A stretch of 64,000 nt of DNA from Ardenticatenaceae bacterium (GCA_030065875.1 JASJCR010000018.1:62001-126000), one strand, 5' to 3'; shown: positions 8,593 to 17,591, counted from the stretch's first letter. Notes: generated by a model not told the origin, from the sequence alone. Made by a program: numbers and translations.

Positions 8593-8655
8593 AGCGTCTG
8601 TAAGTCAAAACAAACGGCCAAATTTTGACCGTTTGCTGGTGTCGTTCACGCCTGT

Positions 8656-8680
8656 TGATCAAAAGGACACCTTTTGACAA
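8656..8680. promoter_or_regulatory. Palindrome just after the LCP transcription start
   Basis: TCAAAAGG and CCTTTTGA flank ACA (8659-8677), and the outer TTG/CAA extends the symmetry with a one-base bulge. It lies directly downstream of the LCP promoter and could be an operator or a 5' mRNA hairpin. A second, weaker repeat (AAACGG...CCGTTT) is at 8612-8634. Confidence 0.4.
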
Positions 8681-8689
8681 AGATTGTGC

Positions 8690-8717
8690 ATTATAGCATG
8701 TGGTTATCGGGGTGCAA
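8690..8717 (-). promoter_or_regulatory. Promoter of the LCP gene
   Basis: The minus strand shows TTGCAC (8712-8717), a 16-base spacer and a perfect TATAAT (8690-8695), about 100 bases before the LCP start codon. Confidence 0.65.
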
Positions 8718-8739
8718 CGAGTGGGGTAGGACACTGCCG

Positions 8740-8937
8740 CTAAACCGGGTTTAAATAACTTAGCAAAAGAAGAAATCCGGCGATCAAAAAAATGATCACG
8801 CAGCCGGTGCGCATCAAGGTCCGGGTCAGGCGAAAAACGGCCCTTAAAGCGCCCAGGATAATTAACAAAACCACCACAATTGCCGTGATATTAATTAAAT
8901 CGGTTTGGGTAATCCCAAATTCTGTAAGAAAATCCAT
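8740..8937 (-). CDS. Small two-pass membrane protein, unknown function
   Basis: A 65-residue protein with two hydrophobic segments (about 14-32 and 43-62) separated by a basic loop, RAVFRLTRTLMRTG. No family is recognised. The frame runs upstream through the 9-bp tandem repeat, which would add an artefactual VRLVRL tail. The ATG at 8935-8937 has GGAGAG at proper distance, and a promoter lies at 8971-8998, so the short form is the real one. Confidence 0.65.
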   Translation of the reverse strand: MDFLTEFGITQTDLINITAIVVVLLIILGALRAVFRLTRTLMRTGCVIIFLIAGFLLLLSYLNPV

Positions 8938-8970
8938 ATTGCTCTCCAGGAGATTTATTCGATTCGTTCG

Positions 8971-8998
8971 ATTATACGATTGGACTTGACTTCGACAA
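8971..8998 (-). promoter_or_regulatory. Promoter of the small membrane protein gene
   Basis: TTGTCG (8993-8998), a 16-base spacer and TATAAT (8971-8976) on the minus strand, about 35 bases before the start codon. Confidence 0.55.
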
Positions 8999-9028
8999 CG
9001 GGAAAAATTTAAACTTTTTAAAGTAAGC

Positions 9029-9097
9029 CGAACCAATCGAACCAATCGAACCAATCGAACCAATCGAACCAATCGAACCAATCGAACCAATCGAACC
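9029..9097. repeat. Tandem 9-bp minisatellite (CGAACCAAT) between divergent promoters
   Basis: Seven perfect copies of CGAACCAAT plus six bases of an eighth, 69 bp in all. It lies between the divergent starts of the small membrane gene and mutL and ends 24 bases before the probable mutL -10 box. Perfect tandem copies of this kind are prone to slippage. Confidence 0.95.
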
Positions 9098-9120
9098 TAC
9101 CCCCCATCAGCCAGATTTGA

Positions 9121-9126
9121 TACAAT
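9121..9126 (+). promoter_or_regulatory. Probable mutL -10 box giving a leaderless mRNA
   Basis: TACAAT ends six bases before the mutL ATG, so transcription would start at or next to the start codon. No ribosome binding site precedes the ATG. The -35 region abuts the tandem repeat and is not consensus. Confidence 0.45.
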
Positions 9127-9132
9127 TGTTCT

Positions 9133-10941
9133 ATGCCCATTCGCCTTTTATCAGAACAGCTGGCGTCGCAAATAGCGGCGGGAGAAGTGGTTGAACGGCC
9201 GGCCTCGGTGGTAAAAGAGCTGGTTGAAAATGCCCTTGATGCGGGGGCGACAACCATCAACATCGATATTTCTGCAGGCGGCCGCAAAAAAATTCAAATC
9301 GCTGACAACGGTTCCGGTATTTTTGCCGAGGAAGTTGAAACCGCATTTTTGCGTCACGCCACCTCAAAAATCGAAACGGCCGCAGAATTAGAGGCGATTC
9401 ACACCCTGGGATTTCGCGGCGAGGCGTTGGCCGCCATCTCGGCCGTCAGCCAGGTGACCCTGGTTACCCGGGCCCGCGATGCCCAAGCCGGCATACGGCT
9501 CATGCTCGATGGGGGGAATGTCAAAAGCCGAGAGACGGTTGGGGCGCCGCAGGGGACGGTCATTTCTATTGAACAGCTGTTTTATAACGTTCCGGCGCGC
9601 TTAAAATTTCTCAAAACGGTTGGCACTGAAAAGCGCCTCATTGATGAATTTGTAACCAAGTATGCCCTGGCGTACCCGCACGTGCGCTTTCGCCTGACCC
9701 ACGACGGCCGTATCTCCTTTCAAACCACCGGCAGTGGTGAAGTGCGCGACGTGCTGGTGGCGGTCTACGGCGCAGATATCGCCCGCGAAATGTTGGAAAT
9801 CGGGGAGTATGAGCGGGGGGATGTGCAGGTCGCCGGTTTTGTAGCCCCACCCAGCCTCCATCGAGCCAATCGAAATCAAATCGTTCTTTTTGTAAACGGC
9901 CGCTGGGTTAAAGACAAAAATATTACCTACGCCATTATTCAAGCGTACCACACGCTGCTGCCGGTCGGCCGCTACCCGATCGCGATCGTTTTTGTGCGCA
10001 TGCCCCTGGAACAGGTTGACGTCAACGTGCACCCCACCAAGACGGAAGTGCGTTTTCGCCACTCGGGCCACATTTTTTCAGCGGTACAGCGAGCGGTACG
10101 AGAAACGATTGTGGCTGACTCGCCGATTCGTCATTTTCGGGCCGGTCAATTTGAGTCGCTGACCCGGCCGCAGGGGTGGCAGGGTCACCAGGAGCAGGCG
10201 TTTGGCCGTTCTTCCGATTTAAGCTGGGACCAGTTGAGCGATCCTTCAAGCTGGAGCGGGCAGGGGCAACTTGATTTGAGCAGCCCCATTATCGATCTTG
10301 AACCCGGTTTGGGGGCGCAGGCAGAGGATTTCTCACCAGAATATATCGAAACCGAGGGGGATCGGCTGCCGATGATGCGAGTGATCGGTCAAGTTGGGTC
10401 CAGCTACATTATTGGTGAAGGCCCGGACGGCATGTATTTAATTGATCAGCATGCGGCCCATGAACGCATTCAGTTTGAAAAGTTTATGGATGCGTTTGAG
10501 CGGCAGGAAATTCCCTCACAGCGTTTGGTTGCCGGCACGGCCGTCCACTTGCCACCCGATCAGGCCACTCGTTTGACCGATCAGATGGCGGTTTTAGAAA
10601 AGTTGGGGTTTGAAATTGAGCCGTTTGGCCCCAACGCCTTTATGATTCGGGCGGTCCCGGCCGTTGTCGCCCGTCAAGATCCCACGCGCGTGATCAACGA
10701 TATCATTGCCGATCTAGAAGTAGGTAACGCCCCGCTGCAGGAAAAAATCGAGGAAAAAATTATTCGCCGCGTCTGCAAAACCGCATCGGTCAAAGCAGGC
10801 CAAACCCTCTCCAAACAGGAAATGGACGCCCTGGTGCAGCAGCTTGAGCGCTGCCGCAATCCTCACACCTGCCCTCACGGCCGGCCCACCCTGATTTATC
10901 TATCGGTGGCTCAGCTTGAGCGGGAGTTCGGCCGGGCGTGA
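9133..10941 (+). CDS. mutL: DNA mismatch repair protein MutL, endonuclease type
   Basis: MutL couples mismatch recognition by MutS to strand removal. The 602-residue protein has the N-terminal GHKL ATPase: ENALDAGATT (about 32), DNGSGI (about 56) and TLGFRGEAL (about 92), then the conserved VNVHPTK/EVRF block near 295-305. After a linker, the C-terminal dimerisation domain keeps the nuclease motif DQHA..E....E (about 438-449) and CPHGRPT (about 577), so it is the nicking type found in bacteria without MutH. No mutS is in the window. It overlaps the next gene by four bases. Confidence 0.95.
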   Translation: MPIRLLSEQLASQIAAGEVVERPASVVKELVENALDAGATTINIDISAGGRKKIQIADNGSGIFAEEVETAFLRHATSKIETAAELEAIHTLGFRGEALAAISAVSQVTLVTRARDAQAGIRLMLDGGNVKSRETVGAPQGTVISIEQLFYNVPARLKFLKTVGTEKRLIDEFVTKYALAYPHVRFRLTHDGRISFQTTGSGEVRDVLVAVYGADIAREMLEIGEYERGDVQVAGFVAPPSLHRANRNQIVLFVNGRWVKDKNITYAIIQAYHTLLPVGRYPIAIVFVRMPLEQVDVNVHPTKTEVRFRHSGHIFSAVQRAVRETIVADSPIRHFRAGQFESLTRPQGWQGHQEQAFGRSSDLSWDQLSDPSSWSGQGQLDLSSPIIDLEPGLGAQAEDFSPEYIETEGDRLPMMRVIGQVGSSYIIGEGPDGMYLIDQHAAHERIQFEKFMDAFERQEIPSQRLVAGTAVHLPPDQATRLTDQMAVLEKLGFEIEPFGPNAFMIRAVPAVVARQDPTRVINDIIADLEVGNAPLQEKIEEKIIRRVCKTASVKAGQTLSKQEMDALVQQLERCRNPHTCPHGRPTLIYLSVAQLEREFGRA

Positions 10942-12935
10942 GCCACCCACCCATCACCCATCACCCAACACCTAAATCCAAACGATTCGAACTTTGGGCA
11001 GCGCTTCCCTATATGCTGCCTGTCCTGGTGGCGGTTGTTGCTTACTGGCCGATTCTCTCTCTGCCCAACATATACGATACCCTACTGCACACCCAGCTGG
11101 CTGATGATCTGACCCTGGGGACGTTGTGGCTCCCCAATGAAGATTTTGGATTTTACCGGCCGCTGGTTTTTTTGCCCCTGGTTCTGCTGCAAAATCTCGT
11201 TGGCTACCCGGCCGGGTTTCTGCAGCTGCTCAATTTGGGGCAGCACGCCCTCAACGTCTGGCTGCTGACTATTTTGGTTCGACGGTTAGGCGGCCGCCGG
11301 GAACCCGCCCTGATCGCCGGCCTGCTGTTCGCCCTCTTTCCCTTTGGTTATCAGGCGCTGGCCATCTACGGCAACAACGCCTATCTAACCGTCACCGGGG
11401 CGATTTTGCTGGGTTTACTTCTGACCTTAACCGATCTTCCGCGCAGGCGACTGATCTGGGCGGCCGCCGCCGTGCAGCTGGCCGGCTTTCTGGTGCATGA
11501 AACGGCGGGTTTAATGTTAGGGTTGGTGGTTATTTGGATTGGCCTGAGACTGCAGACCACAGACCACAGACCACAAAGAGGTTTTCTGAAGTCTGTGGTC
11601 TCTACTCTGAAGTCTTTTTGGCCTGTGGCAATGGTCTGGGTTGGCTACCTTCTCTTTTATATGGCGCTGCCGCGGGGTGGTGGACCACTCCTTGATTACG
11701 GGGGAAATGCGTTGTGGCCTAAGTTGCTGCTCTTCCTGCAAACTCTGGGCTATCCGTTTGCCTGGTTTGCCCACATATTTCCCAACCTGTCGGCCCAGTT
11801 TGTTATTTTGTTCAGCGTGATCCTGACCGTTGGTCTGGCCTTATGGGCCTGGTGGCGGCTGCCGGAGATGCGGTCGCTGCTGCTGTGGGGGTTTGGCTGG
11901 TGGGTGGCGGCTTCCCTGTTGGTAGGGATCACCCTGCCTACCTATTATATCGCGGACGGGGCGCGCTTGCTTTATCCGGGAGCGGCCGGTCTGGCGATTT
12001 TTTGGGGGGTGCTGCTCTCTCCCAAATCGGTGAAGCGGCCAGACCCGGTGCGCTGGGTGCTGCTGGGCGGTTTGGCGTTTGTCCTGCTGAGCGGCGGGCG
12101 CTTTATTCGGCAGATGATTGGCTATTATCAGATGGTCAGCGAGCCGGTGAAAACGCTTAAACAGGAGCTGGGTGGTCGGTTTAGCGACCCATCTTATGAA
12201 GACGCCATTTTGGTTAATTTGCCGCAGTGGGTTTCTCCACCGCGTAACACCTACGCGATCGGTACCGAATTTGCCCCTTTTATGGGTGATCATCTCTTTG
12301 CGGCCGAACTGCTGCAGGCAAACGGGATCCCGTTTCCGCTTGCCGCTTCAATGGATATCTCAACTGAAGTCACGATTTTAAACGTGCCGGATCTTAGATC
12401 TGAAACCCCTTATAACCTTGGTTTATATACGCTTTTGGCCGAAGAAGCCGTTCCCATCGATGCTGGGGGGCGAGTTTTTGTCTCAAAATACGATGAAGAT
12501 GGGATCCAGACAATCGCGACCGGTTTTATTTTGTCTGCTGCGGATGACGCGGCCGATTCTGCCGCTGGATCAATTGGCCCCTATACCTTTTTGTCCGGTC
12601 AGGCACAGCTGTGTGACGGCCGTCTGGAAGTCAACCTGACTCTTCAACCCGAAGCAGAGATTCCCTCGACGCTATCCCTTTTTGTCCAGGCGGTCGGTGA
12701 CAACGGGGTGATTGACCAGGCTGACGGGCCACCGCTGGATTTGCCCCCCGGCCGGATTGAAGGGAATCGCCGCTTGCGGGATCTTCGCCTCTTGGATGTT
12801 GGCGATCAGGTTCCGGCGGCCGTTCTGGTTGGCGCATATGATTTCACCAGTGGGGTGCGCTTCCCGGCCGTAGATCAATGGGGAGAGGCGCAGCCGGAAA
12901 ATGCTTGGGTGGTGCCGGTGGAAGCGTGTAGGTGA
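10938..12935 (+). CDS. Large multi-pass membrane protein, GT-C glycosyltransferase-like
   Basis: The 665-residue protein has about eleven hydrophobic segments in residues 22-390, then a soluble, partly beta-rich C-terminal domain. The layout resembles GT-C type lipid-linked sugar transferases and related putative membrane proteins. No catalytic motif is firmly identified. Two parts are derived from intergenic repeats. The N-terminal stretch before about residue 16 comes from an ACCCATCACCC-type repeat, and residues about 205-226 come from the CAGAC-type inverted repeat otherwise seen between genes. The GTG start overlaps the mutL stop by four bases. An internal ATG at residue 29 is a possible alternative start. 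Confidence 0.7.
   Translation: MSHPPITHHPTPKSKRFELWAALPYMLPVLVAVVAYWPILSLPNIYDTLLHTQLADDLTLGTLWLPNEDFGFYRPLVFLPLVLLQNLVGYPAGFLQLLNLGQHALNVWLLTILVRRLGGRREPALIAGLLFALFPFGYQALAIYGNNAYLTVTGAILLGLLLTLTDLPRRRLIWAAAAVQLAGFLVHETAGLMLGLVVIWIGLRLQTTDHRPQRGFLKSVVSTLKSFWPVAMVWVGYLLFYMALPRGGGPLLDYGGNALWPKLLLFLQTLGYPFAWFAHIFPNLSAQFVILFSVILTVGLALWAWWRLPEMRSLLLWGFGWWVAASLLVGITLPTYYIADGARLLYPGAAGLAIFWGVLLSPKSVKRPDPVRWVLLGGLAFVLLSGGRFIRQMIGYYQMVSEPVKTLKQELGGRFSDPSYEDAILVNLPQWVSPPRNTYAIGTEFAPFMGDHLFAAELLQANGIPFPLAASMDISTEVTILNVPDLRSETPYNLGLYTLLAEEAVPIDAGGRVFVSKYDEDGIQTIATGFILSAADDAADSAAGSIGPYTFLSGQAQLCDGRLEVNLTLQPEAEIPSTLSLFVQAVGDNGVIDQADGPPLDLPPGRIEGNRRLRDLRLLDVGDQVPAAVLVGAYDFTSGVRFPAVDQWGEAQPENAWVVPVEACR
10944..10974. 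repeat. ACCCATCACCCAACACC-type repeat inside a coding N-terminus
   Basis: Repeated ACCC[AT][TA]CACCC[AT]A units match the arms found at 16113-16282 between argJ and argG. Here they encode the first residues of the membrane protein, if the GTG start is correct. Confidence 0.6.
11552..11615. repeat. CAGAC-family inverted repeat inserted in-frame in a gene
   Basis: The left arm repeats CAGACCA; the right arm carries GAAGTCTGTGGTCT and CTGAAGTCT. The same oligomers form inverted arms in intergenic gaps at 22450, 32550, 33428 and 36457. Here the element is read as protein between two membrane segments of the 665-residue gene. Confidence 0.8.
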
Positions 12936-12972
12936 GAGATTAGAAATACGAGTTACGAAAGACGAAATTGGA

Positions 12973-13554
12973 ATGGTTGACCAGCTGATCCGACTCCTGC
13001 AAAAAATAACGCCTATTCCGGCCCGCGAGCGGGAAAAGGCGGCGGCAATTTTTCGGCCGCTGGAAGTGCCCAAAGGGGGGTTTTTTATGCGGGCGGGGGA
13101 GGTCCCGAATAATTTGGGATTTGTGATTTCCGGGCTGCTCCGCTTATTTTACATCGATCGAGAAGGCAATGATTTTACCAAATCATTTTGCGCCGAATCC
13201 GGCTTTGTGGCCGCTTACAGCGCTCTTCTTTTAAAAGAGCCCTCGCGTCTGTTTATCGAAGCGCTGGAAGATTCCACCATTTTGGTTGCCGAATATGAGG
13301 CGTTTCAGCGGCTAACGGCCGGGCATCCCTGCTGGCAGGCCGTTAATCGCTATATGGCGGAGACCCTCTTTATTAAAAAGGAAAGGCGCGAAAGTGAACT
13401 GCTGCTGGATGACGCCACGACCCGCTATTTAAATTTTCAAAAGGAATTTCCCGGTCTGGAGCCACGTATAAAAAAATACCATATCGCTTCTTATTTAGGC
13501 ATCACGCCCGTGACGCTGAGCCGTATACGCACCCAGCTCAAACAAAAAAATTAA
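12973..13554 (+). CDS. Crp/Fnr family transcriptional regulator
   Basis: The 193-residue protein has an N-terminal cyclic-nucleotide-binding-type beta-roll (about 20-115, with VPKGGFFMRAGE and GLLRLFYIDREGNDFTKSF). A C-terminal winged helix follows, with HIASYLGITPVTLSRIR (about 170-186) as the recognition region. Effector-binding arginines typical of cAMP-specific Crp are not evident, so the signal is unknown. The longer frame from 12901 overlaps the upstream gene; ATG 12973 is the better start, although its ribosome site is weak. It precedes the darcynin-like gene in the same direction and may control it. Confidence 0.85.
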   Translation: MVDQLIRLLQKITPIPAREREKAAAIFRPLEVPKGGFFMRAGEVPNNLGFVISGLLRLFYIDREGNDFTKSFCAESGFVAAYSALLLKEPSRLFIEALEDSTILVAEYEAFQRLTAGHPCWQAVNRYMAETLFIKKERRESELLLDDATTRYLNFQKEFPGLEPRIKKYHIASYLGITPVTLSRIRTQLKQKN

Positions 13555-13603
13555 CATAGGATAATGAATCAGGGAGCCGCCCCGATTAAAGTGAGAGAGA
13601 AGT

Positions 13604-13785
13604 TAACCCTCCCCTCATTCCCCTCCCATTGGGAGGGGAGGCAGGCATCCTCTGATGAATGAGAAAGTGCGCTTTTCACTTTGACAAATTCCCCCTCCCG
13701 ATTCGGGAGGGGGTTAGGGGGTGGGTCTTTTGAGGGTCATTATACCCCTCCCCCAGCCCCTCCCCGACGCGGGGAGGGGAGCTTT
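13604..13785. repeat. Array of CCCTCCC/GGGAGGG hairpins
   Basis: Three palindromic units (CCCTCCCATTGGGAGGG, CCCTCCCGATTCGGGAGGG and CCCTCCCCGACGCGGGGAGGG) are linked by TTAGGGGGTGGG-like sequence. They fill the gap between the Crp/Fnr gene and the darcynin-like gene. This looks like a REP-type extragenic repeat cluster. Confidence 0.8.
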
Positions 13786-13821
13786 TCTGGCTGAAAAAAT
13801 CATGCGTAGAGGAGTATAAAA

Positions 13822-14127
13822 ATGAATCTCACCTTTTTTGTCCATTTAAACGCCACCAAATCGTGGCTGAGCTTATCTCATGATGAGCGAGTATATTTTG
13901 TCGATCAATCGTTTGCGCCGATTTTGGCAAAATATCCCGGGGTAACCATTCGCTTTTTTGATGCGGAAGCGTTCACCGCGCGGTGCAGCGACATCGTTGT
14001 TTTTGAAAGCGAGTCAATCCCGGAATACTACCAGCTGATGGACGCCATCCGCGATTCAAAAGTGTTTACGGTCCCTTATTTTGAGCTGGTAGATATTTTT
14101 CCGGCGATCGAAGCTGATTTTGTTTAG
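13822..14127 (+). CDS. Darcynin-like small protein
   Basis: The 101-residue cytosolic protein matches the pattern I recall for darcynin family proteins: LNATKSWLSLS near the start, VTIRFFDAEAFTARCSDIVVFE in the middle, and a PYFELVDIFPAIE ending. The function of the family is not established. AGAGGAG precedes the ATG with normal spacing. It follows a Crp/Fnr regulator and converges with the GNAT gene on the other strand, overlapping by four bases. Confidence 0.7.
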   Translation: MNLTFFVHLNATKSWLSLSHDERVYFVDQSFAPILAKYPGVTIRFFDAEAFTARCSDIVVFESESIPEYYQLMDAIRDSKVFTVPYFELVDIFPAIEADFV

Positions 14128-14861
14128 CTATTTATCTCTTTGCGGTACCAGTAATGGTAAAGATTGGAGAAGCCCAGCGAGGCATAGAGGTTTTGAGCCG
14201 GTTGATTTTTGGCCACAACCTGCAGATAGGCGGTGTTTGCCCCATTTTGCTTACCCCACCGCAAGAGCGCCAACATCATCGACCGGCCGAAGCCGCGCCG
14301 CCGATATTCCGGATGGGTAAACATGTCGAAAATGCCGATTGTTTGCCCATCTAGAACACCCATGCCGACCCCGATGAGCTGACCGTCCTTCATTATTATA
14401 AGGAAGCGCGAGCGGCCGGCCGCCTGCTGCAAAATGCGCTGGTGGATCGGATTTGGTGCGGTCTGCTGCAGGTCGTGATAGGCGGCTAGAAATTCTGCCG
14501 GAGATACGGCCGTGGTTTGGTCGGCCGGTTTTTGGGGCGGCGCTGCCGACAAATCCAGCGTCTGCACCAGGGTTTTATCCAGCTGAGTATATCCGCGCTT
14601 CGCGAGCAGAGGATCGAGCTGAGCGGTGGTTGGATGAAAACTCAGCAGGCGAAAAATTGTCGGCTGCGGTTGAGCGTGATAAATCGTTTCTGCGGCCGCA
14701 ATTTTTTCGATTAGGGGCAGCTGTCCATCATAGAGGGGGGTGACGGAATTGGCCCGCTTGGTATACCCCTGGGCGAGCCGCACGATCCACCCATCATAAA
14801 GGAAGGTTTGCAGACCCGGCCAGGCGTTGAGTGATTTTTCTTCAAGGTGTAAAGGGGTCAT
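14124..14861 (-). CDS. GNAT family N-acetyltransferase at the end of the arginine locus
   Basis: The 245-residue protein has a C-terminal GNAT domain: the acetyl-CoA pyrophosphate loop is RRRGFGR (about 187-193), preceded by FDMFTHPEY, and NLYASLGF closes the fold. The N-terminal half is a GNAT-like lobe of the same superfamily. The substrate is unknown. It starts three bases after the argJ stop, so it is translated from the same message. A role in amino-acid or arginine-related acetylation is possible but not shown by sequence. Confidence 0.75.
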   Translation of the reverse strand: MTPLHLEEKSLNAWPGLQTFLYDGWIVRLAQGYTKRANSVTPLYDGQLPLIEKIAAAETIYHAQPQPTIFRLLSFHPTTAQLDPLLAKRGYTQLDKTLVQTLDLSAAPPQKPADQTTAVSPAEFLAAYHDLQQTAPNPIHQRILQQAAGRSRFLIIMKDGQLIGVGMGVLDGQTIGIFDMFTHPEYRRRGFGRSMMLALLRWGKQNGANTAYLQVVAKNQPAQNLYASLGFSNLYHYWYRKEINS

Positions 14862-14864
14862 AAA

Positions 14865-16100
14865 TTAGGTGCGATAGTCGGCATTGATCGTCACGTACTC
14901 ATGGGTCAGATCGCACGTCCAGACGGTGGCTTCCGCCAGTCCCTCACGAAGGATTAGGTTGACATAAATATCACTTTGGGCAAATATGGCGGCCGCCGCC
15001 TCTTCCCTGTACCCTGTGGGCAAACCACCGTCGAGCAGCACCAGCCATTCTTCACCGTCGGGGCTAACCATTAACGAGGTGTGGTGCTGGTTAAACTTTA
15101 CTCCCGCTTTGCCGGCCGCCATCATCATACGCCCCCAGTTGGCGTCGCTGCCGGCAAATGCGGTTTTGACGAGAGGAGACATGGCGATGGTGTTGGCGAT
15201 TTGATGGGCTTCGGTTTTGTTGCGGGCACCGGTGACGGTCAGCTCGATAAATTTACTGGCCCCTTCCCCATCTCGGACAATGAGCTTGGACAGTTCCTTA
15301 CACACGTGGATCAGGGCTTCGCTAAAAATGGCGTAGTCACTGCCCACCGACCAGTCGCGACGATCGATGTATACCCCGCTGCCTCCGTTGGCCAGCAGAA
15401 GCACGGTGTCGTTGGTGCTGGTGTCCCCATCCACCGAAATGCAGTTAAAGCTGACGTCCACGGCCGCATTCAGCATGCCGCGCAAAACATCCACGTCAAT
15501 TTGGGCGTCGGTGGTGATCACCCCCAGCATGGTAGCCATATCGGGATGAATCATCCCCGCCCCTTTGGCCATGCCGCCGATGGTCACCGTGCCGCTGGAT
15601 AAGGGGACTTCGACCGCGATTTCTTTGACAAAGGTGTCGGTGGTGCATATTCCTTCGGCCGCCTGATGCCCCTGATCGCGGCTCAACTCGGCCGCCGCGG
15701 CGTGAACACCGGCTGCAATCTTGTCCATGGGCAGCTGGACCCCGATGACTCCTGTTGAAAGGACGAGCATTTGCGGGGTTGAACAGCCGACCGCCTCAGC
15801 CGAAATTTTCTGCATCTGCCTTGCATTTTGCAGGCCAACTTCACCGGTACAGGCGTTGGCGTTACCGGAGTTGGTGATCACCCCCCGAACCAGGGCGCTG
15901 TTGACCTGCAGCGTTTCCTGATCGAGCAAAACCGGGGCGGCCACAACCTGGTTTTTGGTAAAAACACCGGCCGCGGTGCAGTCGTGTTCGGAAAACACAA
16001 GAGAAATATCCGCTTTGCCACTGGCTTTGATGCCGCTGGCGGCCGCCCCAGCAACAAATCCCTGGGGGGAGGTGATGGTGCCGTTTTTGAGAATGTTCAT
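14865..16100 (-). CDS. argJ: Glutamate N-acetyltransferase / amino-acid acetyltransferase ArgJ
   Basis: ArgJ moves the acetyl group from N-acetylornithine to glutamate, which makes arginine synthesis cyclic; bifunctional forms also use acetyl-CoA. The 411-residue precursor has the self-cleavage site in AKGAGMIHPDMATMLG, with T190 as the new N-terminal nucleophile of the beta chain. The downstream DGDTSTNDTV block (about 223) and the N-terminal GVFTKN and ITNSGNANA blocks are intact. A TATAAA box lies eight bases upstream of the ATG and could give an internal leaderless start. An inverted repeat separates it from argG. Confidence 0.95.
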   Translation of the reverse strand: MNILKNGTITSPQGFVAGAAASGIKASGKADISLVFSEHDCTAAGVFTKNQVVAAPVLLDQETLQVNSALVRGVITNSGNANACTGEVGLQNARQMQKISAEAVGCSTPQMLVLSTGVIGVQLPMDKIAAGVHAAAAELSRDQGHQAAEGICTTDTFVKEIAVEVPLSSGTVTIGGMAKGAGMIHPDMATMLGVITTDAQIDVDVLRGMLNAAVDVSFNCISVDGDTSTNDTVLLLANGGSGVYIDRRDWSVGSDYAIFSEALIHVCKELSKLIVRDGEGASKFIELTVTGARNKTEAHQIANTIAMSPLVKTAFAGSDANWGRMMMAAGKAGVKFNQHHTSLMVSPDGEEWLVLLDGGLPTGYREEAAAAIFAQSDIYVNLILREGLAEATVWTCDLTHEYVTINADYRT

Positions 16101-16112
16101 GATTTTAGTTTA

Positions 16113-16282
16113 TAGGTGATGGGTGTTGGGTGTTGGGTGTTGGGTGTTAGGTGATGGGTGTTGGGTGTTAGGTGATGGGTGCTAGATAAAATTTGATAGC
16201 GTACCGACTTCTAAAGATTAAAAGCCTCAGCTATGACCCCTATTACCCACCACCCATTACCCATAACCCAACACCCAACACC
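16113..16282. repeat. GGTGTTGGGTGTT-type inverted arms between argG and argJ
   Basis: The left arm (16113-16184) repeats GGTG[AT]TGGGTGTTGGGTGTT. The right arm (16244-16282) is the inverse ACCCA..ACCC. The central 60 bases are not repetitive. The gap within the operon holds no gene. Confidence 0.85.
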
Positions 16283-16285
16283 TAT

Positions 16286-17557
16286 TTAATCTCGTTTGAA
16301 CTTCGAATAATCCGGGGCGGCATATTTGGTTTTGCCGTCGTCGGTCATTTCACGGAGGGCCTTGACCTTCATTTGCAGCCCAAACAGATTAATAAAGCCG
16401 ACCGCTTCAGTCTGATCGTAGACGTCTTCCTGTCCAAAAGTAGCAAAATCCTCCCGGTAAAGGCTGTTTTCACTTTCTCGGCCGATGATGATGATGTTCC
16501 CCTTATACAGCTTGAGCTTGACCCAGCCGGTGACCGGCTCCTGGGTAAAGTCGACAAACTGCTGCAGCGCTTCCCGCAGGGTGGTGTACCATTTGCCAAA
16601 GTAAACCAGCTCCGCATAACGCAGGGCGATTCGCTCTTTGTAATGCATCGTGTCCCGATCGAGACACAGGGATTCGAGCTCGCGATGGGCAGCGTAAAGC
16701 AGCGATCCGCCGGGTGTTTCATAGACCCCGTGCGATTTCATCCCGATCAGCCGGTTCTCGACAATATCGGTCCGGCCGATGGCGTGACGGGCGCCGAGGG
16801 TATTAAGGGCCATGATCACGGCCGCGGGGGCCATCTGCACGTCGTTAACGGCCACCGGATTCCCTTTTTCGAAGTCGATTTTGACCACTTCCGGCTCGTC
16901 GGGGGCGTCAAAGGGGGAGTTGCTCAGGCGGAACATGCTTTCTTCAGGTTCGTCGGCTGGGTTTTCGAGGATGCCCCCTTCGTGAGACATGTGCCACAAA
17001 TTGCTGTCCCGGCTGTAGATATCTTTTTCAGTATTGGGAACCGGTACGTTGAACTTGCGGGCGTAAGCCAGGGCATCTTCGCGAGAACGGATATCCCACT
17101 CCCGCCACGGCCCGATCACCTTGAGCGTCGGATCGAGGGCTTTGTAGGTCAATTCAAAGCGCACCTGGTCATTTCCCTTGCCGGTCGCTCCGTGAGCAAC
17201 CGCCTCTGCGCCTTCAGCCTCAGCTACCGCAACCTGCCACTTGGCGATGAGCGGCCGGGCGACTGAGGTCCCGAGCAAATACTGCCGCTCATAAATTGCG
17301 CCAGACCGCAGCATGGGAAAGAGGAAATCCTTGGCAAATTCATGACGCAAATCTTCGATGTACACTTTGCTGGCGCCGCTGGCCAGCGCCTTTTCGCGCA
17401 GCCCGTCAAGCTCGTGCTCTTCCTGTCCCAGGTTGGCGCAAAAACAGATGACTTCACAGCCATAATTTTCTTTCAGCCACGGCACAATCACCGAGGTGTC
17501 GAGCCCGCCCGAGTAGGCCAGAACGACTTTGTTGATAGATTCTTTTACGTTTGACAT
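16286..17557 (-). CDS. argG: Argininosuccinate synthase
   Basis: This enzyme joins citrulline and aspartate with ATP to form argininosuccinate. The 423-residue protein has the N-type ATP pyrophosphatase loop AYSGGLDTS (14-22). The substrate block [17 protein letters not shown] is at about 123-139, followed by the multifunctional domain with [10 protein letters not shown]. The length is normal. AGGAG lies before the ATG. The partner argH is not in this window. Confidence 0.95.
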   Translation of the reverse strand: MSNVKESINKVVLAYSGGLDTSVIVPWLKENYGCEVICFCANLGQEEHELDGLREKALASGASKVYIEDLRHEFAKDFLFPMLRSGAIYERQYLLGTSVARPLIAKWQVAVAEAEGAEAVAHGATGKGNDQVRFELTYKALDPTLKVIGPWREWDIRSREDALAYARKFNVPVPNTEKDIYSRDSNLWHMSHEGGILENPADEPEESMFRLSNSPFDAPDEPEVVKIDFEKGNPVAVNDVQMAPAAVIMALNTLGARHAIGRTDIVENRLIGMKSHGVYETPGGSLLYAAHRELESLCLDRDTMHYKERIALRYAELVYFGKWYTTLREALQQFVDFTQEPVTGWVKLKLYKGNIIIIGRESENSLYREDFATFGQEDVYDQTEAVGFINLFGLQMKVKALREMTDDGKTKYAAPDYSKFKRD

Positions 17558-17591
17558 ATCTTCTCCTAAATTTTGCTGTTTGGCTCGGCGC

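Noticed and set aside
9029-9097. Possible CRISPR or integration repeats
   Set aside because: The units are 9 bases long with no spacers, so this is a minisatellite. The same applies to the 7-base units at 63846.
16193-17266. A 357-codon plus-strand frame opposite argG
   Set aside because: It is the antisense shadow of an intact argG and begins inside a repeat.
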